Positions 7,453 to 14,162 are shown, counted from the first letter of the stretch. The stretch is 64,000 bases of DNA from Microvirga lupini (GCF_014191055.1 NZ_JACHWB010000005.1:180245-244244), one strand, 5' to 3'. Translations and numbers: made by a program. Notes: a model not told the origin generated them from the letters alone.

Positions 7453-7766
7453 GGCGATGACTCCAAGCGAGCGATGGTTCGCGAGATCGTGCGGGACGGG
7501 ACGCCGAGGATTTGGGCTACCGTGCCTTGGTGCATGTGAATGCCGTAGAGCCGGAGCACCTCGGCTTCATCGACCTGACGAGGGACGGGCTTGAACCGAA
7601 TGGCCGGAGGCAGCTTCTTCTCGTGGTAGGCGATGGTCGCGTGGGAAACGCCATAGTCCTGCGCGATAGCTGAAAGCGTTTCCTTTGTCTGGCGCCTAGC
7701 CTTCAGCCTATCAGCGACCTCCCTAGCCTGCCGAGAGTTCAGCTTGTTCGGACGTTGCTCCCTCAT
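7449..7766 (-). CDS. Phage DNA-binding protein with two helix-turn-helix segments
   Basis: The 105-residue product contains TLSAIAQDYGVSHATIAYHEK (about residues 30-50) and VLRLYGIHMHQGTVAQILGVPSRTISRTI (about 70-98), both with the spacing of helix-turn-helix motifs. It is probably a transcriptional regulator or replication accessory of the leftward operon. It overlaps its neighbours by 4 bp on both sides. The regulated target is not visible. Confidence 0.7.
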   Translation of the reverse strand: MREQRPNKLNSRQAREVADRLKARRQTKETLSAIAQDYGVSHATIAYHEKKLPPAIRFKPVPRQVDEAEVLRLYGIHMHQGTVAQILGVPSRTISRTIARLESSP

Positions 7767-7987
7767 GCTGCCTGCCCCTTCTTCATGTTCGGGAGAGTGG
7801 CGAGGATGGCGTCGGAGACCTGAACGTCTCCCCAGCCTTCAGCCTTGATGCGGTTGAGGGCGACCTGCGGGTCCTCAGGAGCCTTCGCCTGCCCCTTGGC
7901 GGACATCTGAGGGCGAACCATCTCGGTCCAGTACCGGTCGGCTCGCGCCCTCTGCTCGATCGTGGCGTCGTCATTCAGCGGCCGCAT
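7763..7987 (-). CDS. Small hypothetical phage protein
   Basis: The 74-residue product (MRPLNDDATIEQRARADRY to PNMKKGQAA) is polar and partly helical, with no recognised family. It overlaps the preceding gene by 17 bp and the HTH gene by an ATGA junction, which supports its being translated. Confidence 0.55.
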   Translation of the reverse strand: MRPLNDDATIEQRARADRYWTEMVRPQMSAKGQAKAPEDPQVALNRIKAEGWGDVQVSDAILATLPNMKKGQAA

Positions 7988-8753
7988 TCTCGGCCTCCTG
8001 CATCTCGTGAAGCCCTGCCAGGATACCCTTGCCGGGGTTGGTCAGGATTTGATCTTTGCGGGCAATCTCCTCAGGGCATTCGGGCCGGCGCCGCAGCGAG
8101 CCGGGGCCGCGGTCCTCAGGGCTTGCCGTGTTGACGATATTGCGCGTCAGGGCGGCAAGGCGCTCTCGCCGCTCGGCCATCTCCGCATCGGTCAAGGGCT
8201 GGTAGCCCTCGGCATCCAACACGAGTTGCAAGCCAACCCTCTGCCCGTTGGCAGCCATGGTCAGGTTCTTGGCAGCCTCGTAGAGCACCCGCTCTGGCGG
8301 AGGAAAGGAAGCGTCATGCTCCCTGCCGATCTCACCTTTGAGCCAGCGGGCGTAAGCCTCTCTGACGGCCCAGCCAGGGAAGTCTCTCAGGACGATCCGG
8401 TAGCCTTCCACACGGGCCCGAACCATCTCGTCATCCTGGCGGGCCGTCATGTAGCGAAGCATCAGGGCGCCGATGGTGGCGTCGATTTCCTTGACCGGAC
8501 CCGGCTGAGGCATGAGCTCGAGCTCCGCAACCCTACGCTCGATATACGCCCGCTGCGTCGGGTTCGGCATCGAGGAAGCCGGAAGCGTGACGACCTTTCG
8601 GCCATGGCTCCCGATCCGGTAAGCGTCGTTCTTCCTCAGGTCCATGCACGTCTGGTTCAGTGTCATAGCCCATGATGGAAGCGATGCGAGATCCGGAGCT
8701 TCGGGCCTGAGGGGCGGGATAGGTTCGACCGTTGCGATTGCCTTGCTGGCCAT
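7971..8753 (-). CDS. Hypothetical phage protein, replication-module type
   Basis: The 260-residue product is rich in Arg and Glu. A conserved-looking core (DLRKNDAYRIGSHGRKVVTLP, QRAYIERRVAELELMP, AVREAYARWLKGEIG) is followed by a basic tail. I chose ATG 8753, preceded by GAGGAA 7 bp upstream; the frame could be extended to 8813 but that lacks a ribosome site. It overlaps the upstream gene (8533-9408) by 221 bp in another frame. In related prophages such proteins lie between a replication initiator-like gene and small regulators; no enzymatic motif is seen. Confidence 0.65.
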   Translation of the reverse strand: MASKAIATVEPIPPLRPEAPDLASLPSWAMTLNQTCMDLRKNDAYRIGSHGRKVVTLPASSMPNPTQRAYIERRVAELELMPQPGPVKEIDATIGALMLRYMTARQDDEMVRARVEGYRIVLRDFPGWAVREAYARWLKGEIGREHDASFPPPERVLYEAAKNLTMAANGQRVGLQLVLDAEGYQPLTDAEMAERRERLAALTRNIVNTASPEDRGPGSLRRRPECPEEIARKDQILTNPGKGILAGLHEMQEAENAAAE

Positions 8754-9408
8754 TCGTGGTTTCCTCTTCATTGCGCTTCTTCCAGCGCAGGACCCAGGTT
8801 CTCCAGGCTCCATGCCAATCGACCATCAGGGAGCCGTTCTTGAGGTGGTAGGCGACGAACGCTTCCCATTCGTGCCAAGCCGTTTTCCCGGTGAGCCCGC
8901 GCTCGGCAGCGAACTCCCGGTCCCGATCTTCGGGCTTGCGGTCTGGGTCGATTGGTGTCTCGTCAGCGATGACCCGAGGCTTTCGACGAGCCGGTTTCGA
9001 TTTCGTCGGGGGAGCCGAAGCGCCGTCAGGCGCGTCACCCTCTCTCGGAGCGTTAGCGGAGAGAGAGGTTTTAGGGGTTGAGTTATTATATCTTGGGGAC
9101 CTTTGGACGAGTGTCGGATTTCCGTCGCTTCCGTCGCTATTTCCGACATTTCCGTCGCTGGTTGGGTTAGTGCTGTTTCCGTCATTTCCGTCGCTTGTTC
9201 CGTCACCTTGCCCATTCCCGGAGCGACGTGCCTGAACCTTCGCGATCTTCTCCTCACGGTGGTTCTCGTAGTAGCGGCGGTCACGAAGCTGCCTCTTGGT
9301 CAGGGCCGGTTGAGAAGCGGCCTCGATGCGCTCTAGTGCTGCGACAAGCCCCTCGCCTTCCAGACCGGCCGCCAAGAGTTCCCGCACGATGGCTGACGTG
9401 ATGCTCAT
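8533..9408 (-). CDS. Phage replication-type protein with a low-complexity DGN/SDGN linker
   Basis: The 291-residue product has a helical N-terminus (MSITSAIVRELLAAGLEGEG, then LTKRQLRDRRYYENHREEK). A repetitive Gly/Asn/Asp/Ser linker follows at about residues 65-100, then a basic stretch. A C-terminal segment ending AWHEWEAFVAYHLKNGS and WHGAWRTWVLRWKKR resembles the C-termini of phage replication initiator/primosome-like proteins. Role is inferred from that pattern and from its position. Its last 74 codons overlap the next gene out of frame. The start overlaps the preceding 31-residue gene as ATGA. Confidence 0.6.
   Translation of the reverse strand: MSITSAIVRELLAAGLEGEGLVAALERIEAASQPALTKRQLRDRRYYENHREEKIAKVQARRSGNGQGDGTSDGNDGNSTNPTSDGNVGNSDGSDGNPTLVQRSPRYNNSTPKTSLSANAPREGDAPDGASAPPTKSKPARRKPRVIADETPIDPDRKPEDRDREFAAERGLTGKTAWHEWEAFVAYHLKNGSLMVDWHGAWRTWVLRWKKRNEEETTNGQQGNRNGRTYPAPQARSSGSRIASIMGYDTEPDVHGPEEERRLPDREPWPKGRHASGFLDAEPDAAGVYRA
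9115..9215. repeat. Degenerate TTTCCGTCGC-type microrepeat within a coding sequence
   Basis: Units of roughly TTCCGTCGC/TTTCCGTCAT recur about eight times. On the minus strand they encode the DGN/SDGN linker of the 8533-9408 product. This looks like slippage-driven expansion of a flexible linker. Confidence 0.7.
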
Positions 9409-9500
9409 TCGCTCACCTGTGCGATTGCAGGCGTCGACGCAGCCCAGGCTTCAAACTCAGGCCAGAAAGTCTCAAGGATCCAGAGAATGTCTCCGCTCAT
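9405..9500 (-). CDS. Tiny 31-residue phage protein
   Basis: The product starts MSGDILWILETFWPEFEAW. Its ATG overlaps the stop of the 9497-9757 gene (ATGA) and its stop overlaps the ATG of the 8533-9408 gene (ATGA), so it fills the gap exactly. It is acidic and aromatic; no function is known. Confidence 0.6.
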   Translation of the reverse strand: MSGDILWILETFWPEFEAWAASTPAIAQVSE

Positions 9501-9757
9501 GCCGCGCCTCGCTTGCTGAGTTCGGCAATGGCCTTGGCTTCTATCTCGTCGAGCCAGGAACGGACGCGGGCGCTGCCGAAGGCCTCCTCTGCCGTAGCGA
9601 GCTTCTTGACGCTCTCCGTCGCTGCCAGACGGGCCTCCACATAGTCCGGGTACTTGCTGGCCTCCTCCTCGCGCACGCTGGTGAAGTAGAAGAAGCCTTC
9701 GAGGGCATGTTCTTTGGAGATGGCGAGGGATTCGGATTGACGCTTGAAGGAGATCAT
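9497..9757 (-). CDS. Small hypothetical phage protein
   Basis: The 86-residue product (ISFKRQSESLAISKEHALEG, then VREEEASKYPDYVEARLAA) is mostly helical. It overlaps the DUF1064 gene by one base and the next small gene by four. No family is recognised. Confidence 0.6.
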   Translation of the reverse strand: MISFKRQSESLAISKEHALEGFFYFTSVREEEASKYPDYVEARLAATESVKKLATAEEAFGSARVRSWLDEIEAKAIAELSKRGAA

Positions 9758-10143
9758 CAGAACTCCTCGACCTTCCAGCCGCCTCCCTGCTTCTTCGGGA
9801 GCGCCTGCACAGCGATAAAACGGAAGGGGTATAGATCGGCCGCGACCTTGATCTTCACGCGGGCATCGTCGGTCCAGAAGCCCTTGACCTCGTGCATCTC
9901 AAGGCTGCCGTCGGTGAGCATCACGGCGAAGTCGATGGTCAAGAACGTGTTGTCAGCGAGACGAAGCTTGATGCCCTCGAACTTGTACCAGGCGACCTCG
10001 CCAGCGATCCGACGCAATTCAAGGTGAGCCGCATAGGCCTCCTCGGTCTTGTTCATCTGGCCGTTCTTCATGCGGCCGAGGGCAAGCATCGCCTGCTGGC
10101 CCTCGCGTGCACGTGCACGCACGTGTGTACGAAGGAATGCCAT
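9757..10143 (-). CDS. DUF1064 family phage protein (candidate nuclease or resolvase)
   Basis: The 128-residue product matches the DUF1064 pattern: MNKTEEAYAAHLELRRIAGE, then KLRLADNTFLTIDFAVMLTDG, LEMHEVKGFWTDDARVKIKVAA and PFRFIAVQAL. The E...D...ExK arrangement (Glu33, Asp71, Glu84-Val-Lys86 approximately) is that of PD-(D/E)xK nucleases, and the family is often described as VRR-NUC/Holliday-resolvase-like in phages. A role in phage DNA processing is likely. It is coupled to its neighbours by single-base overlaps. Confidence 0.8.
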   Translation of the reverse strand: MAFLRTHVRARAREGQQAMLALGRMKNGQMNKTEEAYAAHLELRRIAGEVAWYKFEGIKLRLADNTFLTIDFAVMLTDGSLEMHEVKGFWTDDARVKIKVAADLYPFRFIAVQALPKKQGGGWKVEEF

Positions 10144-10400
10144 CAGACCATCCCCAGCGCGGACATATAGGTTTCGAGGATGGCATCCTCTTCCTGGCGT
10201 ACGGAAAAGTCTTTCCGACGCAGGGCGACGATCTTCTTGATGGTTTTCGTGCAGAAGCCATTACCCTTTGCTTCCGCATAGATGTCGCGCTTGTCACCGT
10301 TCAGCCCTGCGATTTCCTCTTCGACGCGCTCAATGCGCTCGATGAAGGCCTTCAGCTGATCGGCGGCGACGGCTTCGGTAGTGAAAGCTGCGTCATCCAT
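10143..10400 (-). CDS. GapR-like DUF2312 DNA-binding protein
   Basis: The 85-residue product reads [20 protein letters not shown], then [20 protein letters not shown] and [20 protein letters not shown]. This is the DUF2312 family, whose Caulobacter member GapR binds overtwisted AT-rich DNA ahead of replication and transcription machinery. I chose ATG 10400 because AGAGGAG lies about 9 bp upstream; a longer frame to 10526 is open but has no start signal. The prophage copy may modulate phage or host DNA topology. Confidence 0.85.
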   Translation of the reverse strand: MDDAAFTTEAVAADQLKAFIERIERVEEEIAGLNGDKRDIYAEAKGNGFCTKTIKKIVALRRKDFSVRQEEDAILETYMSALGMV

Positions 10401-10432
10401 GCTCGATGCTCCTCTTACTTCCTTGGGCGTTG

Positions 10433-10651
10433 TCAGTTGCAGACGGAGTAATCCGCTTCCGCGGTCGACAGGCAGCGGCTGATGCTTAGCCTTAAGCCCA
10501 GCGCTCCGGCCGGCCCGTGCCCCCACGGTCGCAGGACCGAACGCTCGACGCCTCCGTTACGAGCTTGGTGCCACGCTCTGCGGAGGCGTTTGCGTGTCGG
10601 TACGACCGCGATGCCCGCCCATCTCGTTCCATGAAGGTACTTGCCGCTCAT
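10433..10651 (-). CDS. Uncertain small phage ORF
   Basis: The 72-residue frame starts with an ATGA overlap onto the end of the CII-like gene, the main reason for listing it. The sequence ([20 protein letters not shown]) is Arg- and Trp-rich with no recognised family and could be spurious; otherwise 10401-10647 is an untranslated spacer. Confidence 0.35.
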   Translation of the reverse strand: MSGKYLHGTRWAGIAVVPTRKRLRRAWHQARNGGVERSVLRPWGHGPAGALGLRLSISRCLSTAEADYSVCN

Positions 10652-11142
10652 GCTGCACCACGGATCGGCGTGACTGTCCCGCGCTTCAGGTCATTCCGAA
10701 GCTCAGCGAGTTCCTTCTCCTCGGCAGCAGCAGCGGCATCGATAGCGGCCTTCTCGGCAGGATCGATCCGGCCATCCGACAGGGCATCGGCTATTGTGGT
10801 GGAAAGCGCCGCCTGGGCTCGCGAGGTATCAGCAAGGTGGCGGATGAGGTTGTCGCCCGCGGCCTCTGCGCTCTCACGGGGCACAAGTTTGAAGCCCGCT
10901 AGATCCGCCAGAACCTGAAGGGTCTCAGGCGTACCGCCTCGGCGCACGATCTCCATGGTGAGGTCAAGCAGAACGTCGGCCGGCACATGCGTGGTGACGT
11001 TTTGATCGGCGATCGAGGAATAGCGGGAGATGAGCGCCTGCCCTACCCGGCTCTTGCTGGCAGCGACGACCACGCCACCAAGGCGGTCCACGTCAGCATC
11101 GAAGGCGGCTTTGATGGCGGCATAGGGGTTGCGGGCGTTCAT
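10648..11142 (-). CDS. Phage regulatory protein, CII/Phage_CP76-like
   Basis: The 164-residue protein begins NARNPYAAIKAAFDADVDRL and has GQALISRYSSIADQNVTTHV, then DVLLDLTMEIVRRG and a C-terminal helical region (DNLIRHLADTSRAQAALSTT, PAEKAAIDAAAAAEEKELAE). This layout fits the Phage_CP76 family of CII-like regulators, which bind DNA and influence the lysis-lysogeny choice. The position near the start of the leftward early arm agrees. No classical HTH can be marked with confidence. Confidence 0.65.
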   Translation of the reverse strand: MNARNPYAAIKAAFDADVDRLGGVVVAASKSRVGQALISRYSSIADQNVTTHVPADVLLDLTMEIVRRGGTPETLQVLADLAGFKLVPRESAEAAGDNLIRHLADTSRAQAALSTTIADALSDGRIDPAEKAAIDAAAAAEEKELAELRNDLKRGTVTPIRGAA

Positions 11143-11153
11143 GTAAGGTTCGC

Positions 11154-11399
11154 CTATCGATTTGAGATGATTGCTGGACGGGGCTGAGCGATATTCCCAA
11201 GCGTGGAAGCGGGGGCTGAAACAAAAGCGCGGGCAGCCAGGGGCTCGGTTGAACCGCCCGCGCTCTTCACATCGGCGCCCGGGGAGGAAGCGGTCTTGCC
11301 GATGGAAGGGGAATGGGGAATGAAGCCGTCATGGCTGAGGAACAGCCAACGGCCAGAGGCCGTGAAGCGGTAGCGGGGCTTGAGACGAGAGCGGGGCAT
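11154..11399 (-). CDS. Hypothetical small phage ORF
   Basis: The 81-residue frame begins MPRSRLKPRYRFTASGRWLF and its start shares a base with the preceding stop (TGATG). The C-terminal half is low-complexity Ala/Ser/Pro. The coupling is suggestive, but family support is absent. Confidence 0.4.
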   Translation of the reverse strand: MPRSRLKPRYRFTASGRWLFLSHDGFIPHSPSIGKTASSPGADVKSAGGSTEPLAARAFVSAPASTLGNIAQPRPAIISNR

Positions 11400-11413
11400 C
11401 AGGCGGCCTCCCC
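11396..11413. repeat. 18-bp direct repeat, left copy flanking the zinc-ribbon gene
   Basis: GCATCAGGCGGCCTCCCC is repeated exactly and in the same orientation at 11782-11799. Each copy spans a TGATG stop/start junction of the leftward genes and encodes GEA-A-stop on the minus strand. The repeats enclose the plus-strand zinc-ribbon gene. Confidence 0.85.
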
Positions 11414-11785
11414 GCCGGAAGGCGAGGAGAATGCAACAGTGACACCCTCCTCGCCCTCGCCTACCATCGGGCTTGTCACAGAACCGATGGAGGATTCCAT
11501 ATGCCCAAGCTCAGCGACGAGATTACCTTCCCTATCGGATGCCCGAAGTGCGGCCATGAGACGGAGCAGACCGTCACACGGCTCAAGGACGAGCCGGAAC
11601 TCACCTGCCCTGCCTGTGGGGAGCGATTTAAAGTTGAAAGCAGAGGCAGCGCGGGGGATGTCGCGGATGAGCTCGACAAGATCGACCGGCTTTTCGACAA
11701 GTTCTGACAGTGCGGTGAGCCGCCGGTTCAACTCGTCGAGGAAACTGATGGAGACGGCGTCAGCCGTGAGGGTGATGGTCCGCAT
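11399..11785 (-). CDS. Hypothetical phage ORF antisense to the zinc-ribbon gene
   Basis: This 128-residue frame starts at a TGATG junction with the Cro-like gene. Its first about 27 residues (RTITLTADAVSISFLDELNR) look like real protein. From there on it runs exactly antisense, codon against codon, to the zinc-ribbon gene at 11501-11707, a register in which spurious frames are common in GC-rich DNA. A likely reading is a once-longer gene whose 3' part was replaced by cargo. Confidence 0.35.
   Translation of the reverse strand: MRTITLTADAVSISFLDELNRRLTALSELVEKPVDLVELIRDIPRAASAFNFKSLPTGRAGEFRLVLEPCDGLLRLMAALRASDREGNLVAELGHMESSIGSVTSPMVGEGEEGVTVAFSSPSGGEAA
11501..11707 (+). CDS. Small zinc-ribbon protein
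   Basis: The 68-residue protein has two CxxC knuckles (GCPKCGHETEQ and LTCPACGERF) about 20 residues apart, followed by a helical tail (VADELDKIDRLFDKF). This resembles small zinc-ribbon proteins seen across Rhizobiales. A GGAGG Shine-Dalgarno precedes the ATG. It is read against the leftward early operon and bracketed by 18-bp direct repeats, so it is probably inserted cargo. Its function is unknown; nucleic-acid or protein binding is plausible. Confidence 0.7.
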   Translation: MPKLSDEITFPIGCPKCGHETEQTVTRLKDEPELTCPACGERFKVESRGSAGDVADELDKIDRLFDKF

Positions 11786-11799
11786 CAGGCGGCCTCCCC
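11782..11799. repeat. 18-bp direct repeat, right copy flanking the zinc-ribbon gene
   Basis: This copy is identical to 11396-11413, 386 bp away. Because 386 is not a multiple of three, the segment between the repeats is not a simple in-frame duplication. Confidence 0.85.
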
Positions 11800-12036
11800 T
11801 TGTCGGCGGACCTCAGGGCGAGGGATCTCAGAGGGCCATTCAGCGTCATTCGGCCAATGGTCCGAGAGCCATTGAAAGGCATCTTGGAGGCGACGCGATC
11901 CGATATCACCACCGCGACGGAGCAGCCCGATACGTTTGCCGTCATTGAAGAGCAGCATCGAGAGCCGGGACTCGGAGATCCGCCGCGCCTGACAGAACGG
12001 GCCGAAAAGAGTGAGAAGATGATCTGCGGTAAGCAT
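11785..12036 (-). CDS. First gene of the leftward early operon, Cro-position DNA-binding candidate
   Basis: The 83-residue protein (ADHLLTLFGPFCQARRISES, then RLSMLLFNDGKRIGLLRRGG and AFQWLSDHWPNDAEWP) has a helix-turn-helix-like start and belongs to a type common in rhizobial prophages. It lies where cro would be, divergent from the repressor. I chose ATG 12036 because a promoter-like TTGACT/CATTAT pair on the minus strand puts the transcript start at or next to this ATG, suggesting a leaderless message. A TTG at 12072 is in frame but lies inside that promoter. Confidence 0.65.
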   Translation of the reverse strand: MLTADHLLTLFGPFCQARRISESRLSMLLFNDGKRIGLLRRGGDIGSRRLQDAFQWLSDHWPNDAEWPSEIPRPEVRRQGEAA

Positions 12037-12043
12037 GAAACGA

Positions 12044-12072
12044 TAATGAGGGACATAGCCCCCATAAGTCAA
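12044..12072 (-). promoter_or_regulatory. Leftward early promoter (PL-like) with an operator in its spacer
   Basis: On the minus strand TTGACT (12072-12067) and CATTAT (about 12049-12044) are separated by about 17-18 bp. The spacer contains GGGCTATGTCCC, one of the five operators. Repressor bound there would block RNA polymerase directly. The predicted transcript start falls at or just before the ATG at 12036. Confidence 0.6.
12050..12062. promoter_or_regulatory. Repressor operator site A
   Basis: GGGACATAGCCCC lies between the divergent Cro-like gene and the repressor. Its 12-bp core is the exact reverse complement of site D (GGGCTATGTCCC at 14534). The shared layout in the family is GGG, six mostly A/T-rich bases, CCC. 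Confidence 0.7.
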
Positions 12073-12086
12073 GGGGATATATCCCC
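12073..12086. promoter_or_regulatory. Repressor operator site B
   Basis: GGGGATATATCCCC is a perfect 14-bp palindrome, 10 bp from site A. It is the best-formed member of the operator family. Confidence 0.72.
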
Positions 12087-12105
12087 CTCACTGTTTCTCG
12101 TAGGT

Positions 12106-12121
12106 GAGGGTATCTTCCCTC
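12106..12121. promoter_or_regulatory. Repressor operator site C
   Basis: GAGGGTATCTTCCCTC is a palindrome with 5-bp arms and lies immediately upstream of the repressor ATG (12124). It is placed for autoregulation of the repressor gene. Confidence 0.65.
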
Positions 12122-12123
12122 GC

Positions 12124-12897
12124 ATGACTGACCCTGTACGCGACCGCATAGCCGAGAGGCTGAAGCAGACCGGGAAGACCCCTCGCGCCGCCTCGCTCGA
12201 CTCCGGGATGGGAGCGACTGCGATCAGGGATATTTTTCGGCGCCCTGAAAACTCACTTACTCTGGACACTCTGAAGAAGCTGGCTGTCGGCCTGGAAACG
12301 AGCCCTGAGTGGCTGATCTTTGGAGCTGAGGGCATTGGTTCCTTTGGCGGCACCTCGCCTACCGATCGGCCAACGCCATTAACTCAGCCCAGTCATGCTG
12401 AGATGATCACAGAGAAGATGGTGCCCGTCCCCATTGTTGGTGACGTGGAGGCCGGAGCGTTCAGGGAAGCTCCTGAGTTCGATATCGACGATATGGAGTA
12501 CGTCGGGGACTACCCGGACCGGGAATTCCCCCACGCCCGGCGCATCGGCTTCAGGGTCCGGGGAGACTCGATGAATGACCTAAAACCCCGCCCAATCCTT
12601 GAGGGAGACAAGGTCATTGGCCTCGATTTCCAGGACATTGAGGGCCAGGTCGTGCTTAGGGACGGCATGATTGTTGTCGTGGAGCAGACCCGAGACGGCG
12701 GTCACACCCGGGAATGGTCAGTCAAGCAGCTCGAGATCTACGAGGATCGGTACGAGTTCTGCCCTCGGTCAACGAATAAGCGGCACAAGCCGATTGTAAT
12801 CCCAAATAAGGTCTTTCGGGACCCCAGCGAGGGCGATGGGCGCCAAGTGAGGATCTTGGCCCTGGTCCGCCGGAGTATCAACGATCTGACCTACTAG
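12124..12897 (+). CDS. CI-type prophage repressor (HTH + S24/LexA-like peptidase)
   Basis: The 257-residue protein has an N-terminal XRE-type helix-turn-helix region (ASLDSGMGATAIRDIF, about residues 24-38) and a C-terminal S24 peptidase domain. In that domain FRVRGDSMND carries the nucleophile Ser149, VKQLEI the general base Lys201, and DVEAGAF offers the Ala110-Gly111 autocleavage bond. It should keep the prophage dormant and be inactivated through RecA after DNA damage. ATG 12124 sits just after operator C; upstream in-frame starts are unlikely because they run through the operators. Confidence 0.92.
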   Translation: MTDPVRDRIAERLKQTGKTPRAASLDSGMGATAIRDIFRRPENSLTLDTLKKLAVGLETSPEWLIFGAEGIGSFGGTSPTDRPTPLTQPSHAEMITEKMVPVPIVGDVEAGAFREAPEFDIDDMEYVGDYPDREFPHARRIGFRVRGDSMNDLKPRPILEGDKVIGLDFQDIEGQVVLRDGMIVVVEQTRDGGHTREWSVKQLEIYEDRYEFCPRSTNKRHKPIVIPNKVFRDPSEGDGRQVRILALVRRSINDLTY

Positions 12898-12945
12898 CCC
12901 TCACGTGCGTGCAGGTGCGCTCAAAAATTTTGGGAGACCAGCAGG

Positions 12946-13290
12946 GTGCCGACTGAACCTGAAAAAGGGCTTTATCAAGAGATAGTTAAACATCTTGGCC
13001 CCCATGGGCCGGACGCCCTGCTAACTGCGATCTTATTTGCTGGGACAGCAGGACTGATCAAATATGGGCTAGACCCCTGGCTGGCCATAGGCTTTGCCCT
13101 TATTTTGTTGGGCGTATATGCTTGGCGGCAGACCCGCGCTGAGGGCCACAGAGAACGGATGGCTGAGATCCGGGTTAGAGAAAGAGAGGCGGAGATCAAG
13201 GCGCTCCGTGACAAACATAAGTTTCGTTTAGAGAAAGAGCGACTACAGAATTCAGCGGATACGCCGCGGATTGGAGGCAAGAAACGATGA
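12946..13290 (+). CDS. Membrane-anchored coiled-coil protein in the repressor transcript
   Basis: The 114-residue protein starts at GTG. A double hydrophobic segment (ALLTAILFAGTAGLIKYG and WLAIGFALILLGVYAW, about residues 24-60) is followed by a charged coiled-coil (ERMAEIRVREREAEIKALRD). It is 48 bp downstream of the repressor in the same direction and overlaps the next gene as ATGA. Genes in this place are usually expressed in lysogens, so superinfection exclusion or another host-protective role is a fair inference. No family is recognised. Confidence 0.65.
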   Translation: MPTEPEKGLYQEIVKHLGPHGPDALLTAILFAGTAGLIKYGLDPWLAIGFALILLGVYAWRQTRAEGHRERMAEIRVREREAEIKALRDKHKFRLEKERLQNSADTPRIGGKKR

Positions 13291-13874
13291 TAGCCAATTT
13301 AGAATTCAGCGTTTCCCCCCTAGTCACGCTTTCGAGCTTAGCGACTTCCATCTATCTTTGGAGTAGCCGAGTTATTGCCAAGCATCGGCGCCGGACTAGT
13401 GAGCTTGAGGCCACTGAGCGCCTACTCAGGCAGCATCACAAGGCGCTCGAGCGGTTCTTGGAGGATCCAAAGGCCCCGAGTGACATGAAGTGGGAGCTGA
13501 TCGTCTTCAGCGAGCAGGTCAGTGACCGCGAGGCAGCTCTTGAGCTAATACGTCAGGTCTGCCAACCCGATCTGAGTAAGACGACGCGGGCGGATCTGAA
13601 GGCGGCCGAAGATTTCGAAGAGGCTGTCGAGCGCCTCCGGAAGACCGATCCAGATCTGGCCGAAGCCTTCACTGATGCGATAGCGAGCGGTGTTGCGGCG
13701 ATGCTTTTCAGATGGTCGGAAGGCGCCACGATGTTCATTAGCTTTGTCGCGAAGGCAATTTCCGACCACAAGCGCGAAGCCGCTTTCTTCTCACGAGCGG
13801 TCCGGCTCGGCTCAAAGCGTACTGAGGACCGATCAGACAATGGGTTCAGTGGTCCCAAACCACTCCCGGCTTGA
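13287..13874 (+). CDS. Membrane-anchored protein coupled to the previous gene, lysogenic-conversion candidate
   Basis: The 195-residue protein has one N-terminal membrane segment (VSPLVTLSSLATSIYLW), then a long soluble helical region (LEATERLLRQHHKALERFLE, LKAAEDFEEAVERLRK) and a C-terminal amphipathic stretch (GVAAMLFRWSEGATMFISFV). It starts within the stop of the preceding gene (ATGA) and is followed by a strong terminator. The pair thus forms the end of the repressor transcript. The function is unknown; two coupled membrane proteins made in the lysogen resemble exclusion modules in layout only. Confidence 0.65.
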   Translation: MIANLEFSVSPLVTLSSLATSIYLWSSRVIAKHRRRTSELEATERLLRQHHKALERFLEDPKAPSDMKWELIVFSEQVSDREAALELIRQVCQPDLSKTTRADLKAAEDFEEAVERLRKTDPDLAEAFTDAIASGVAAMLFRWSEGATMFISFVAKAISDHKREAAFFSRAVRLGSKRTEDRSDNGFSGPKPLPA

Positions 13875-13879
13875 TATTC

Positions 13880-13910
13880 AAACCCCGGCTTCTGGCCGGG
13901 GTTTTTGTTT
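13880..13910 (+). terminator. Rho-independent terminator of the repressor transcript
   Basis: AACCCCGGC pairs with GCCGGGGTT around a short loop and is followed by TTTTGTTT. It ends the plus-strand immunity transcript and faces the convergent minus-strand gene ending at 13920. Confidence 0.85.
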
Positions 13911-13919
13911 GGCTGCCCC

Positions 13920-14162
13920 TCAGTCCCTTGACGGCACGTCGCCATGGCTAGCCAGGAATACCGGCTCGTCGAAGTCCCCCATCTCCGGATCCCCGGTCTG
14001 AGAGAACACGAGCACCCCGGCTTTGCTACCGGCCATACGCTCTGCCCTGAGTAGCGCCGCGTTCTCGCTAGGCGCCTGAATGGCCTGCTCAGCCTTCAGC
14101 CCTCCCCGCTTCCCTTTGATGAATGGCTGCACGACGTAGAACATCTTAGCTGTGGCTGACAT
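13920..14162 (-). CDS. Small hypothetical phage protein
   Basis: The 80-residue product (MSATAKMFYVVQPFIKGKRG, then NAALLRAERMAGSKAGVLVF) is of a type common in rhizobial prophages, with no known function. ATG 14162 lies inside the end of the upstream zinc-finger-like gene, a 17-bp overlap. Confidence 0.6.
   Translation of the reverse strand: MSATAKMFYVVQPFIKGKRGGLKAEQAIQAPSENAALLRAERMAGSKAGVLVFSQTGDPEMGDFDEPVFLASHGDVPSRD

Noticed and set aside
9115..9215. Short repeats suggesting a CRISPR-like or iteron array
   Set aside because: Units are degenerate, lack spacers and encode a DGN linker in frame; best seen as a coding microrepeat.
11800..12123. Upstream extension of the repressor frame by 108 codons
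   Set aside because: It would run through the operators and antisense to the Cro-like gene; ATG 12124 gives a normal-length repressor.
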